From: JACKFB01 sp041389525
GTDB taxonomy: Bacteria > Myxococcota_A > UBA9042 > PHBI01 > JACKFB01
Assembly (NCBI GenBank): GCA_041389525.1
Contig: JAWKRR010000021.1
Coordinates: forward strand, 45,379-109,378
Direction of reading: 5' to 3'
DNA length: 64,000 nt
The notes beneath the pieces were generated by a model. The model did not search any database and was not told the origin of the DNA. It saw nothing but the letters and a program-made list of their open reading frames with translations. Positions 18,629 through 27,565 of this stretch are shown here, one piece after another. The stretch's first letter is position 1. Every line of letters starts with the position of its first letter. The translations under genes were made by a program, and so were the position numbers.

Positions 18629-20034
18629 GGCCGCCTCCACGCGTCGCCAAGGTCGACGCCGGTGGCCGCGCTCGTCCCACCGTCGAGGATGAGCCAGGAG
18701 CGGTGGTGAAGGGGGCGCTCCAGGTGCAGCAGCGGGATCGCAGGCGCCGCCTCGTTCTGGGCGGCCGCGTAGCCTCTCCCGCGGCCGGTGAGGGCGTCCG
18801 TGGCGGTGAGCCCCGGGCGGTCCAGGGCGCGCGCGAGCTCAAGCGCCGCCTGCTCGACGTCCAGGGCCTGCCACTCGTGGGAGACGACGGCGAGCTGCCA
18901 TGGCGGTGCTTTCGCCGTGACCGCACCTCTCAGATCGAGGCCAGCCACCGCCACCGCGCGCGCCGGGGTCAGCGACAAGGGCGCCAGCGCGTCGCGCAGG
19001 GCCCGCGCCAGCTCGGCGAGGCTCGCGTTCCCCTCCGGGTAGGCGATGACCAGCACGGGCTGCGGCAGGGCCGGCCCCGTCGCGGGAGGCGCCGCGGGGG
19101 CGGGAGAGAGCAAGGTCGGCCACAGCGACTCCGCGTGCTCCGCGGGCCACTCGGAGTGTCGGACCAGCCGCGCCTCGCTCGCCAGCGCCGAGATATTGCG
19201 ACGCAACACGCGGGCGTCGTCGCCCCTGAGACTCGGCGCGACCACTGCGTACACGGTGGCGAGCGCGCCCCGGAGGCTCGCCGCGTCGCGCCGATCCCGC
19301 GATGCGATGCTCGGCGTCAGGTCCACCTCCCCGTCGGCAAAGGCCGCGCTCTGCGCGCGAGGGTCCGGACGCACCGCGATCTCAAGGCGGTCAAGCCAGG
19401 GCCGCCCCTCGGGGTGGCCGGGGTGGGCCACCAGCTCGACGCCGGACGCGCTGCCGTTGCTGGGGCGAAAGGGCCCGCAGCCGTGGCCCCGCGCCGCCGT
19501 CCCTCCATGCAGGATGGCGGCCTCCGGGCGGGCCAACAGGCGCCGAATCGTGTGGGGGTCGGTGCGCGACGGCCCGCGAATCTCGACTGTCGCCGGGTCC
19601 AGCGCGCGGACCTCCAAGGCCGCGATCATCTCGGCGAGGGCCGCGCCCGCCGCGTCTTTGGGGGGCGAGCGCGTGAGGCTCTGCAGGCTCTGGACCACGT
19701 CGGTGGCGGTCGCCACGGCGCCGTCGTGAAACTGCGCGCCGTCCACGAGGCGGAGGGTCAGGGTGCGCCCGCGCATCTCGCCGCCGTCGCGGGCAAGCTC
19801 GGCGCGCACTCGGCCGCGGCCGTCCACGCGGAAGAGGCGGCAGTGGGTCCAGCTCGCCAGCCAGCGCGCGCCCGGCTGAGTCAGGGCGCGGGGATCATCC
19901 AGGCCGCCCAACCCGGGCAAGGCGACGCGGACCACACCGCCGTAGGGCCGCCTCCCGGCCGCCTCGGCAGCCGGCGGCGGCGTCGCGCCCGCGCTCACGA
20001 CCAGCGCGAGCAAAAAACACAGGCGCCGCCTCAT
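18625..20034 (-). CDS. Family-5 (peptide/nickel type) solute-binding protein, orphan
   Basis: 469 residues with an N-terminal signal peptide (LCFLLALVVSAGA). It follows the outline of ABC solute-binding family 5: GGVVRVALPGLGGLDDPRA at the N-terminus, TLTLRLVDGAQFHDG (the typical 'R-x-G-x-x-F-H-D-G' region) and CGPFRPSNGS. It is shorter and more diverged than typical dipeptide-binding proteins. No ABC permease or ATPase genes lie nearby. It overlaps the FG-GAP gene upstream and the sensor-kinase gene downstream by ATGA, so it probably works with them, perhaps as a ligand sensor rather than a transporter. The substrate is unknown. Confidence 0.8.
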   Translation of the reverse strand: MRRRLCFLLALVVSAGATPPPAAEAAGRRPYGGVVRVALPGLGGLDDPRALTQPGARWLASWTHCRLFRVDGRGRVRAELARDGGEMRGRTLTLRLVDGAQFHDGAVATATDVVQSLQSLTRSPPKDAAGAALAEMIAALEVRALDPATVEIRGPSRTDPHTIRRLLARPEAAILHGGTAARGHGCGPFRPSNGSASGVELVAHPGHPEGRPWLDRLEIAVRPDPRAQSAAFADGEVDLTPSIASRDRRDAASLRGALATVYAVVAPSLRGDDARVLRRNISALASEARLVRHSEWPAEHAESLWPTLLSPAPAAPPATGPALPQPVLVIAYPEGNASLAELARALRDALAPLSLTPARAVAVAGLDLRGAVTAKAPPWQLAVVSHEWQALDVEQAALELARALDRPGLTATDALTGRGRGYAAAQNEAAPAIPLLHLERPLHHRSWLILDGGTSAATGVDLGDAWRRP

Positions 20035-21464
20035 CGCTCGGTGGGGGCAAGCACCAGCACCCCCGCCCGCTCCGACGACCAGGTCGCGACCAGCAGCTCC
20101 GCGTAGCCGTCTCCGTCGAGATCGCCTGCGACCGCCGCGCTCACCGGGTCGGGGACAGCCCTCGACCAGCGGAGGTGCGCGCCGTCGCCGGCGTCGCTGA
20201 GCTCGTAGAGCGAGAGGTGGTCAGGGCCGCCGAGGGCGTTGGAGGTCGCGAGCAGCTCGGGGCGCCCGTCGAGGTCCAGATCGCTCAACGCCGACACCGT
20301 CCCGACCCCGTCCAAGGTGAAGCGTTCGTCGGGGCTGGCGATGCTCCAGACCGCCAGGTCGCCCTCGGGGTGGGCCGCGGCGACGTAGGGCGTCCACGCG
20401 GGTGAGGCCGCCGCGTAGAAGGGGTGCGCGCGCAGGTCGTAGCTGGCCTCGAGCACGCCGAGGTCGCGGGTGGAGACGGCGCCCGAGATCCAGGCGAGCT
20501 CGCCGAGCCCGCCCTCCAACACGTCGGTGCCGCTGGGCCAGGGCGCGGTCAACCAGCGGTCGACCCCGGTCGCGTAGAGCGGCCACGCCGCCGGCATGCC
20601 CTGGGTCGGGATCGGCACCAGCCCGGTGCCGACGGCGAAAACCTCGGGGTGGGCGCGGTCGCTGCTGGCGACGAAGGCGGCCTGTGTCCCGTCGGCGCGG
20701 GTGCTGACGACCACGCGCCCCATGGCCTGCCGCACGCGGGTTACCGACGCCGGGGGGGCTGTGAGGGGGACCTCCGCCTCGATGACGAGGCCGCGCTTGG
20801 CCCAGCGCAGCAGGAAGAGGCGGTCGGGCTGCAAGGCCAGCACGCGCTCGTCGTCGCGGCCGTCTGGCGCGATGAGGGCGAGATCGAGCAGGGGCGCGCG
20901 GGCCAGCGAGGGCGGCAGGTCTCTGAGGGCCACGAGGCGCAGGCGGTCGAAGCGGACCGCGCGGCGTCCGAGGCCGAAGAGGGTGCGCATCTCGAGGTCA
21001 AGCGGCGCCTCGGCGAGCGCGGTGGCCAGCACCTCGCCGTCAGGCGCGCGCAGGCGCTCCCAGAAGGTGGCCGGGAGCGCGACCAGGCGTGCCTCGACGT
21101 CCACGCGAGCCGGCGCGTCGACGTGGACCGCGACGTCGAGCCGGTGGGTGATCTCGGGCGACGCGGGCCCGACGCGAACCAGGGGTCGGGGCGTGGCGCG
21201 CCAGGAGGCCTCGAGGGTGTCCGCGAGCCAACTCTCGGCGCGCCCCGACGCCGGCGCGGCAGGCAGCGCGCGGACGACGATGGCCACCCGCGCCGACTCG
21301 GGGACGCGGGCGAGCCCCTGCTCGAGGCCGACGATGATGTCGCGGGACAGGCGGGCCGCGTGGCCAGGCGGCGACGGCGGAAAAGGCAGGGCCGTGGGCT
21401 GCGCCGCAGCGGCCGCAGGGAGCAGCCACGTCACGAGCGCGAAGACAGCGAGGCGGTGCAACAT
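20031..21464 (-). CDS. Secreted FG-GAP/VCBS-like repeat protein
   Basis: 477 residues with a signal peptide (FALVTWLLPAAAAAQ). The C-terminal part carries two calcium-binding FG-GAP/VCBS-like motifs, LSDLDLDGRPELLATS and AGDLDGDGYAELLVATW, which build beta-propellers. The N-terminal 200 residues (RDIIVGLEQGLARVPESARV; THRLDVAVHVDAPARVDVEA) are unrecognised. It is the first gene of a coupled set: its stop overlaps the start of the solute-binding protein gene (ATGA). Periplasmic or outer-surface location is likely. No enzyme motif is visible; a structural or sensing role with the next two genes is an inference from coupling alone. Confidence 0.7.
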   Translation of the reverse strand: MLHRLAVFALVTWLLPAAAAAQPTALPFPPSPPGHAARLSRDIIVGLEQGLARVPESARVAIVVRALPAAPASGRAESWLADTLEASWRATPRPLVRVGPASPEITHRLDVAVHVDAPARVDVEARLVALPATFWERLRAPDGEVLATALAEAPLDLEMRTLFGLGRRAVRFDRLRLVALRDLPPSLARAPLLDLALIAPDGRDDERVLALQPDRLFLLRWAKRGLVIEAEVPLTAPPASVTRVRQAMGRVVVSTRADGTQAAFVASSDRAHPEVFAVGTGLVPIPTQGMPAAWPLYATGVDRWLTAPWPSGTDVLEGGLGELAWISGAVSTRDLGVLEASYDLRAHPFYAAASPAWTPYVAAAHPEGDLAVWSIASPDERFTLDGVGTVSALSDLDLDGRPELLATSNALGGPDHLSLYELSDAGDGAHLRWSRAVPDPVSAAVAGDLDGDGYAELLVATWSSERAGVLVLAPTER

Positions 21465-21567
21465 CGCGGCCGACTATACACGGAGGCGGGCGGCGCGAAA
21501 CGGGCGCTTGGCGCGCGGGCTGGAGGCGTGGGCGGCGAGCGGCGAGGCGCTCCGCGGGCGACGCGGG

Positions 21568-23670
21568 TCAGGGCGCGGGGAGGCTCGCTGGGGGCAGCCC
21601 GTCGAGGATCTCGGCCAGATGCCCGCGGCCGGGTCGCTGCGGCTCGGCTGCGGACGCCGACGGGCCGCGCTCGGCGGGGCTGGTGGCCCCGTCGTCGGCG
21701 GGCACGGCGACGGGTGGGGCGAGGGGCTGGGCTGGGGCGTCCTCGGCCGGCGGCGGCGGGCCGTCGGCAGGCGGCGACTCGGCGGATTCGGGCGCGGCGG
21801 CCTTGCGGCTTCGAGGGGTGAGGCCCAGCCACGCGCCCACCGCGTCGGCCCAGATCGGGGCCGCGGTGCGCCCGCCGGACCCGCCGACGATCGGGCGGCG
21901 AGCGTCGTGCCCGACCCACACGCCGCCGACCACGGAGGGGCCAGACTCGGGCAGCGTGTAGCCCACGAACCAAGCGTCGACGCGGTCGTTGGTGGTCCCG
22001 GTCTTCCCGGCGACCGCCACGCCGTCGAGGGCAGCGTTGCGGCCGGTCCCTTTGTCGACGACGGCCTGGAGCATCGCGCTCAGGTCGACGGCGATGGCGC
22101 CCGAGTAGGCGCGACGGAGCCGCGGCGACTCGGAGAAGATCACGCTGCCATCAGGGGATTCGACGCGGCGGATGAAGACTGGCGTGCCGGCCAGGCCCCC
22201 GGACGCGATGCTCGCGTACGCGTCGACCAGCTCCATCAGCGAGACGTCGGCGCTGCCGAGGGAGGCCGCGAGATCGGCCGGGATGGGCGATGAGATCCCG
22301 GCGCGCCGCGCGAAGTCCGTCACGGCGGCCACGCCGGTGGCGCGCATGGCCTGGACCGCCACGACGTTCAGCGAGCGCGACAGCGCCTCGGCCACCGTGA
22401 CCTGAGCGCCGTCGTGGCGGCCGTCCGCGTTGCCCGGGCACCAGCGGCGGCCGCCTCCCGGATAGCAAGTCAGCGCGTTCGGGTAGGTGGTCGCCGGGGT
22501 CAGCACGCCCGCCTCCATCCCCGCGCCGTAGACGAAGGGCTTGAACGTGCTGCCCGCCTGACGGCGCGCCTGGACCGCGCGGTTGTACGGCGACCGCTCG
22601 AAGTCCTTCCCGCCGACCAGCGCCAGCACCTCGCGAGTCGCCGGGTCCATCAGCACCGCCGCGCCCTCGGGCGACGCGTCCGCGGTCCCCAGATGGGTGG
22701 CCATCGCCTGCTCAAGCGCCGCCTGGGCGTCCGGCCGCAGGGTCGTGTCGATGCGCAGCCCGCCGCCGGTCAGCCGGTCGGCCCCGACGGCCACCTCGAG
22801 GCGGCGCCGCACCGCATCGACGAACCACGACGCGGGGATGACGGCGTCCTCCTTGGCCACCCGCGGCACCGGCGCCCGCTTCGCCGCCTGAGCCGCCTCC
22901 GCGTCCACGAAGCCGCGCGCCACCATGCGGTCCAGCACTCGGTCGCGCCTCGCCCGCGCGCCCTCGGGATCGTCGATGGGGTTGAGGCGCTCAGGGGCGG
23001 GCACCAGCCCCATCAGGAGCGCGGCGTCAGCCACGCTGAGGGCCTGCACCGACTTGCCCAAGAAGTGCCGGGCAGCCTCCGCGATGCCCCAGCGGCCGTG
23101 CCCGAAGTAGATCTGGTTGAGATAGAGTTCGAGGATCTCGTCTTTCTCGAGGTGCCGCTCGAGCTTCCGCGCCAGGAACACCTCAAGCACCTTGCGCTGC
23201 AGGGTCTTCTCCTGGCTCAGATAGAACGACCGCGCCACCTGCTGCGTGATGGTGGACGCGCCCTGGGAGTAGCGCCCGTCTCGCAGGTTCACGACCACCG
23301 CGCGCAGCATCCCCGGGATGTCGAGCCCCTCGTGCTCGTAGAAGTCGCCGTCCTCCGCAGCGACCGCCGCGAGCCGGACGTGCAGCGGGATGCGGTCGCC
23401 TGGGACCACGGTGCGGCGCTCGCGCCACCACTCGGCGATCACCGACCCATCGGCCGCGCACACCCGCGTCGTCTGCAGCGCGTGGGCCCGGTAGTCGGCC
23501 ACGGTGAGCACCTCGGGGAGCTCCGCCTCCAGGTAGACGGTGACCCCGCGAAAGAGGACGAACCCCAACAACGCGCCGACCACGCCGAGCAGCAGCAGCC
23601 CGCGGGCGAGCCGCCCGAAGAAGCCTGGACCCTTGCGAGCCGACCGTTTTTCGGGGTGGGGACGCGCCAT
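21568..23670 (-). CDS. Bifunctional penicillin-binding protein 1A
   Basis: 700 residues: a basic cytosolic start, one membrane anchor (LLLLGVVGALLGFVLF), then a family-51 glycosyltransferase (catalytic Glu in AAVAAEDGDFYEHEG; GASTITQQVARSF; HLEKDEILELYLNQIYFG) and a transpeptidase domain with SxxK in AGSTFKPF, SxN in SRSLN and KTG in AGKTGTTNDRVDAW. It polymerises and cross-links peptidoglycan from the outer face of the inner membrane. The last 110 residues are a Pro/Ala-rich low-complexity tail. It is divergent from the TerB-like gene across a 94-base gap. The function is firm; which of the several class A PBPs it replaces is not determinable. Confidence 0.95.
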   Translation of the reverse strand: MARPHPEKRSARKGPGFFGRLARGLLLLGVVGALLGFVLFRGVTVYLEAELPEVLTVADYRAHALQTTRVCAADGSVIAEWWRERRTVVPGDRIPLHVRLAAVAAEDGDFYEHEGLDIPGMLRAVVVNLRDGRYSQGASTITQQVARSFYLSQEKTLQRKVLEVFLARKLERHLEKDEILELYLNQIYFGHGRWGIAEAARHFLGKSVQALSVADAALLMGLVPAPERLNPIDDPEGARARRDRVLDRMVARGFVDAEAAQAAKRAPVPRVAKEDAVIPASWFVDAVRRRLEVAVGADRLTGGGLRIDTTLRPDAQAALEQAMATHLGTADASPEGAAVLMDPATREVLALVGGKDFERSPYNRAVQARRQAGSTFKPFVYGAGMEAGVLTPATTYPNALTCYPGGGRRWCPGNADGRHDGAQVTVAEALSRSLNVVAVQAMRATGVAAVTDFARRAGISSPIPADLAASLGSADVSLMELVDAYASIASGGLAGTPVFIRRVESPDGSVIFSESPRLRRAYSGAIAVDLSAMLQAVVDKGTGRNAALDGVAVAGKTGTTNDRVDAWFVGYTLPESGPSVVGGVWVGHDARRPIVGGSGGRTAAPIWADAVGAWLGLTPRSRKAAAPESAESPPADGPPPPAEDAPAQPLAPPVAVPADDGATSPAERGPSASAAEPQRPGRGHLAEILDGLPPASLPAP

Positions 23671-23728
23671 CGCCGGAGCCTAGCAAAGCGCGGGTGCCGG
23701 TCCAGAAAGGGAGGCCGCGCCCATCGAA

Positions 23729-23757
23729 TTGACACGGGCCGGCTGTCGGCGTGGAAT
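23729..23757 (+). promoter_or_regulatory. Sigma-70-type promoter, likely leaderless
   Basis: A perfect TTGACA -35 box, exactly 17 bases of spacer, then TGGAAT as a -10 box (4 of 6 consensus). The ATG of the TerB-like gene is at 23765, only 8 bases past the -10, which puts the expected transcription start at or next to the start codon. The message would be leaderless. Confidence 0.6.
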
Positions 23758-23764
23758 AGACAGC

Positions 23765-24157
23765 ATGAGCGACGTCACCGAGCCCGCCGACGACCGCATG
23801 GTGCTGATCCGCGCGATGGTCGCTATCGCCCGCGCGGACGGCAACGTCGACGCCAGCGAAGAAGCCCGCATCCGGCAGATCTGCAGTTTCCTGCGCCTGG
23901 ACGCGGCGATGGAGGGCGAGGTCGCCGCGATGCTGGCCCCCAACGCGCCGGTCCCCCAGCTCCCCGATCCGTCCGAGCTCCCCGCGTACGAGGTGCGCCT
24001 CTACGTGTTTCAGCAAGCGCTGATGATGGCCTTCGCCGACGGTGTCATCGACACCCAAGAGCGTGAGCTCACGGAGCGCCTGGCCGAAGCGCTTCAGCTC
24101 GCGCCGCGCCACATCGAGGTGGCGTGGCGGCGCGCTGAAGAGATGACCGAGCGCTAG
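23765..24157 (+). CDS. TerB-like (DUF533-type) protein
   Basis: 130 residues, all helical, cytoplasmic. Two acidic 'DG' loops in IARADGNVDASEEARIRQI and MAFADGVIDTQERELTERLA match the TerB/DUF533 tellurite-resistance-type fold, where these loops bind metal ions in some members. ATG 23765 fits the end of a strong -35/-10 pair 8 bases upstream, with only a weak GGAA in place of a ribosome-binding site. It is divergent from PBP1A. Its two-loop pattern is like that of the TerB-like gene at the left window edge, but the two are not close copies. Role unknown. Confidence 0.8.
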   Translation: MSDVTEPADDRMVLIRAMVAIARADGNVDASEEARIRQICSFLRLDAAMEGEVAAMLAPNAPVPQLPDPSELPAYEVRLYVFQQALMMAFADGVIDTQERELTERLAEALQLAPRHIEVAWRRAEEMTER

Positions 24158-24259
24158 GACCCCCTCGGTCGCGCCGGGCACGGAATGGTGATGCGCGCCG
24201 AGTCGTTGCTGCCTCTCTGGGCCGAGTGCTACCTTTGCGCGCGACCCCCAGGAGCGCAC

Positions 24260-25492
24260 ATGAACCCGACGATTCCACGCCTTGTCGCCGCCGCCGTCGC
24301 GAGCGCCGTCCTCTCGCTGGCCCTGCCGGCGATCGCCGCCGAAGACCCGTGGAAGAAGTACGGGGCCGGCTGCGATGACACCGCGTTCGGGAAGCCGGAC
24401 GCGACGCCGCTGGACGCGATCAGCCGCTGCGTGAAGCTGTTCCAGGCCTACCAGGACCCCGCCGCCGTCAAGGGCGAGTACCGCGACCGCGTCGTCGCCG
24501 CGATGAAGCGCCTGTACGTGGGTGGCAACGAGCAGGACGCGCACGTCTCCAAGCTCGCCCTCGCGCGCCTGGGCGAGACCCAGCTGCCCGAGCGGGTCGT
24601 CGAGGCTCCGAAGGTGGTCAAACCCGTCGCCGTGCGAAAGAAGTGCGACGTCCCCGAGCCGGACAAGGGCGCGCTCAAGAAGGCGAACGCGTCCTTCAAG
24701 AAGGGGTTCAAGTCCTACAAGAAGGGCGACTTCGCCAAGGCGCTGGACTTCTATCTGGACGCCGTGGCCGCGGCGCCGGGCTGGCCGAAGGGCCGCTACA
24801 ACGCGGCGGCGCTGTACGCCATGACGGGCGACGCGAAGCAGGCCGTGGAGTCGCTTCGCTGCCTGCAGGACATCGGCGACGAGACCTCGGTCAACTACCT
24901 CAAGAAGGCGCGCACCGACTCGGACTTCTCGTCGATTCGCAGCACCAGCGCCGAGTTCAAAGAGGTCACCGGCTACGCGAAGATCAAGATCGGCAACGGC
25001 CTGGGCGAGCGCGGCGAGGAGAACGTCGACAACCTCGAGGCCAGCATGGAGAAGCTGGGCTACCCGATCACCGAGATCACCGAGACGGGCAAGCCCTACG
25101 AGGAGCCCCACGTCTGGTACAAGCCGGAGTGCATGCGGGCCGCGTACTTCCTCATCAAGGTGATGAACCACCCGGACACACGCACCCACCGCATCGACTG
25201 GGAAAACGAGGACTACGACGTGATCGTCGCGTGGGGAGACAAGGTGGAGAAGGGCAAGGAGCCCCGCAAGCGCGTGTCGGATCCGGCGGACGCCGAGAAG
25301 AAGATGGACGAGCTGCGGCGCGAGGAGAACGAGCTGCTCGCCAAGCCTGAGGCGGCCGCCAACAAGGTCGAGAACGTCGTCGAAGCGCCCGAGCGCATGG
25401 GCGACAAAGCGACCAAGGGTGTGGAGCGGGCCGAGAAGACCATCGACCGCATCCAGAACGTCGGCGAGAAGGTCAAAGGCATTCTCCCCTGA
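24260..25492 (+). CDS. Secreted TPR-like protein
   Basis: 410 residues from ATG 24260, which has AGGAG 6 bases upstream; a longer frame starting at 24185 lacks such a site. Signal peptide (AAAVASAVLSLALPAIA). The mature protein has a TPR-like region (KANASFKKGFKSYKKGDFAK; DFYLDAVAAAPGWPKGRYNA), a central globular part (KPYEEPHVWYKPECMRAAYF) and a Lys/Glu-rich helical C-terminus ending in VGEKVKGILP. Periplasmic, unknown role. It precedes tatA by 137 bases with no clear terminator between, so the two could share a transcript. Confidence 0.7.
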   Translation: MNPTIPRLVAAAVASAVLSLALPAIAAEDPWKKYGAGCDDTAFGKPDATPLDAISRCVKLFQAYQDPAAVKGEYRDRVVAAMKRLYVGGNEQDAHVSKLALARLGETQLPERVVEAPKVVKPVAVRKKCDVPEPDKGALKKANASFKKGFKSYKKGDFAKALDFYLDAVAAAPGWPKGRYNAAALYAMTGDAKQAVESLRCLQDIGDETSVNYLKKARTDSDFSSIRSTSAEFKEVTGYAKIKIGNGLGERGEENVDNLEASMEKLGYPITEITETGKPYEEPHVWYKPECMRAAYFLIKVMNHPDTRTHRIDWENEDYDVIVAWGDKVEKGKEPRKRVSDPADAEKKMDELRREENELLAKPEAAANKVENVVEAPERMGDKATKGVERAEKTIDRIQNVGEKVKGILP

Positions 25493-25629
25493 ATCCGGCG
25501 GGTCGATCGGGCCGTCCCCGCGCGTGAAATCGTATCCGTGGTCGCCAGCATGACCTTGCGCTGGTAGTATCTGCCCCGCGCGGCGCGTCGGACCTGACCG
25601 CGGCACCTCCACCCACCCCGGACCTCGAT

Positions 25630-25899
25630 ATGCTTGCCGCTCCTGACCTGACGCTTGCCCTGATTGGCGGCCTCGGTCCCGTTGAGCTCATCATCATCCT
25701 CGTCATCGTGCTGCTCATCTTCGGCCCGATGAAGCTCCCGCAGATCGGCGACGCCCTCGGGAAGAGCGTTCGCTCCTTCCGCAAGGCCGTGTCCGACAAG
25801 GATCGCGACCCGGTCGACGTCACCCCCGCCATCGAGGACGCCAAAGCCAAGGCGCAGACGGTCGAGGTGGAGAAGGCGACGGAGCGTCACGAGGTGTGA
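25630..25899 (+). CDS. tatA: Twin-arginine translocase subunit TatA/TatE
   Basis: 89 residues. A short periplasmic start is followed by the conserved PVELIIILVIVLLIFGPMKL membrane helix with its FG-P hinge, then an amphipathic helix (QIGDALGKSVRSFRKAV) and a charged tail, the standard TatA/E layout. It forms the pore of the Tat system that exports folded proteins across the inner membrane. TatB and TatC are not next to it. The Phe-Gly pair and Lys after the helix are intact. TatB is excluded by the short tail. High confidence. Confidence 0.93.
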   Translation: MLAAPDLTLALIGGLGPVELIIILVIVLLIFGPMKLPQIGDALGKSVRSFRKAVSDKDRDPVDVTPAIEDAKAKAQTVEVEKATERHEV

Positions 25900-26042
25900 G
25901 GAGGGGGGTCCCCTCTTCGCCCGTCGCGTGGCTGGCTCATGTCTCTTCGGGGATCGCCGTGCGTCGGCTGCTCGCGCGCGGCGAGCGCCCTCCGCGCGTA
26001 AGTCCCTGAAACGACGTCGCTGGCGTCCACTTCGGTCCGAAT

Positions 26043-27488
26043 ATGGCAACACGCTCCGACGGCCGCAGCGGGCTGGTGCTCGATTGGGCGCTGACAGACA
26101 GCCCCGTCGGCCAGCTCGTCCTCTGCGCGTCCGCTCAGGGCTTGGTGAGCCTGCACTTCCTGCGAGTCCAGCCCCTCGAGGCGGCCCTGGCCGACGCCAG
26201 CGCGCGCTTCGACGCGGGCTTGCAGGAGGAGGACTCGCCCTTGCTGCGACGCGCCCAGCGGCAGCTCGCGGCGTACTTCGCGGGCCACCACCACCGCGGC
26301 TCGGTCCCCCTTGACCTGCGCGGCACTCCGTTCCAACGCAGGGTGTGGGCCGCGCTGCAACAGATCCCCCACGGCGAGACCGAGACCTACGGCTCGCTCT
26401 CCGCGGCGATCGGGAAGCCAGACGCCGTCCGGGCCGTCGGTCGGGCGTGCGGCCGCAATCCCCTGCCCCTCTTCGTGCCGTGCCACCGCGTGGTCGCCGC
26501 CGACGGCTCGCTGACGGGGTACCTTGGCGGCATCGAGACCAAGCGACGCCTGCTGACCCTGGAGCGCGGCGAGGCGGCACACCTGCCGCTCTTCGCCGTC
26601 GCCGACCGGCGCGTCGACTCCGAGCGACGCGCGCTGGACACGCAAAAAGTCAGCGCGCGCCTGCCCGCTCCGGCGATGGCGTGGCTGGATCGCCGACGCG
26701 GAGCCCCGGTCGAGGCGCCGGCTTGGAGCCCAGAGGCCTGGCTCACCGCCGTCCTCGACGCGACGACCGACGAGGATCTGCCCGCCCTGGCTGCCCTCGT
26801 CGCTACCGCCGCCACCACCGACGAGGATCTCGCGCTGTCCGCGGTGACCGACGATCTGCTCGCCATGGCGGCCGCGCACCTCATCGCGGCGCCGCCAGGT
26901 GCCGACGACGTCCGCTGCCTGCTGCACGCCGCGCTCAGCACGGATTCGGCTTGGCACGACGTCATCGTCCACCGCCTCATCGGGACCTCGCGCCTGAGCC
27001 CGGCCGCGCGCCACGAGCTCGAGCGCCATCTCGAAGCCATCCTGGACGGCTCGCTCGTCTGCTCGAGCGCCACCCGTGAGCACGCCGTCGACCTGTGGAG
27101 CGGCCTACGCCACGCGGCCGGAGACGACGCGTGGTTCGCCGGCCAGTCCGAGGATCCCAGCCTGATCTTCGCCCGGGCGGGCCTCTACGCCGAGGCCATC
27201 GTGTGCGCCGAAGAGCAGCTCGCTCGGGGCGACGGACCGCGCGCCCCCCTGCTCCGCAGGCTCGCCGACGCCTATGAGGCCACCGGCGAGCTCGAGTCCG
27301 CGCGCGAGCGCCTGCTCGCCCTGGTCGCCGAGCGCCACCTGCCGAGCGACGCGGCCCGCCTTCGCGAGCTGGAGGACCGTCTGCGCCATGGCGGCCACGA
27401 CGCGGGCCACAGCGACAGACGCCAGCCCGAGATCGAGCCCGAGACCAAGCCCAAGCCCAGAGCCAAACCCGAGCCTGACGCGCACTAG
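26043..27488 (+). CDS. ogt: Methylated-DNA--protein-cysteine methyltransferase with long C-terminal extension
   Basis: 481 residues; ordinary Ogt proteins have about 170. Residues 1-176 are a complete O6-alkylguanine-DNA alkyltransferase: GTPFQRRVWAALQQIPHGET, YGSLSAAIGKPDAVRAVG, NPLPLFVPCHRVV with the acceptor Cys near 147, and SLTGYLGGIETKRRLL. It removes alkyl groups from guanine O6 by a suicidal transfer to that Cys. The following 300 residues are helical with a TPR-like stretch near 400 (LLRRLADAYEATGELESARE) and end in a Pro/Lys/Glu tail. I do not recognise this extension. It runs towards the AgmX-like gene; a perfect 10-bp inverted repeat lies between them. Confidence 0.88.
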   Translation: MATRSDGRSGLVLDWALTDSPVGQLVLCASAQGLVSLHFLRVQPLEAALADASARFDAGLQEEDSPLLRRAQRQLAAYFAGHHHRGSVPLDLRGTPFQRRVWAALQQIPHGETETYGSLSAAIGKPDAVRAVGRACGRNPLPLFVPCHRVVAADGSLTGYLGGIETKRRLLTLERGEAAHLPLFAVADRRVDSERRALDTQKVSARLPAPAMAWLDRRRGAPVEAPAWSPEAWLTAVLDATTDEDLPALAALVATAATTDEDLALSAVTDDLLAMAAAHLIAAPPGADDVRCLLHAALSTDSAWHDVIVHRLIGTSRLSPAARHELERHLEAILDGSLVCSSATREHAVDLWSGLRHAAGDDAWFAGQSEDPSLIFARAGLYAEAIVCAEEQLARGDGPRAPLLRRLADAYEATGELESARERLLALVAERHLPSDAARLRELEDRLRHGGHDAGHSDRRQPEIEPETKPKPRAKPEPDAH

Positions 27489-27497
27489 TGCCAAGGC

Positions 27498-27518
27498 TCG
27501 CGGCGCCTGGCGCCGCGA
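27498..27518. terminator. Inverted repeat between convergent genes
   Basis: Perfect 10-bp arms (TCGCGGCGCC / GGCGCCGCGA) around a single T, 9 bases past the ogt stop and before the AgmX-like gene's 3' end. A strong hairpin usable from both sides; no T-run. Confidence 0.5.
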
Positions 27519-27565
27519 CTCAGCCGCCCGAGCTAAAGCGAACTCAGCCGCCCGAGCTAAAGACG
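27518..27565. repeat. 24-bp tandem duplication of the AgmX-like gene's last codons
   Basis: Two adjacent 24-bp copies share 21 identical bases (27518-27538 and 27542-27562). The second holds the final codons and stop of the AgmX-like gene (FSSGG and stop); the first repeats the same FSSGG-stop codons downstream of it. Confidence 0.85.
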
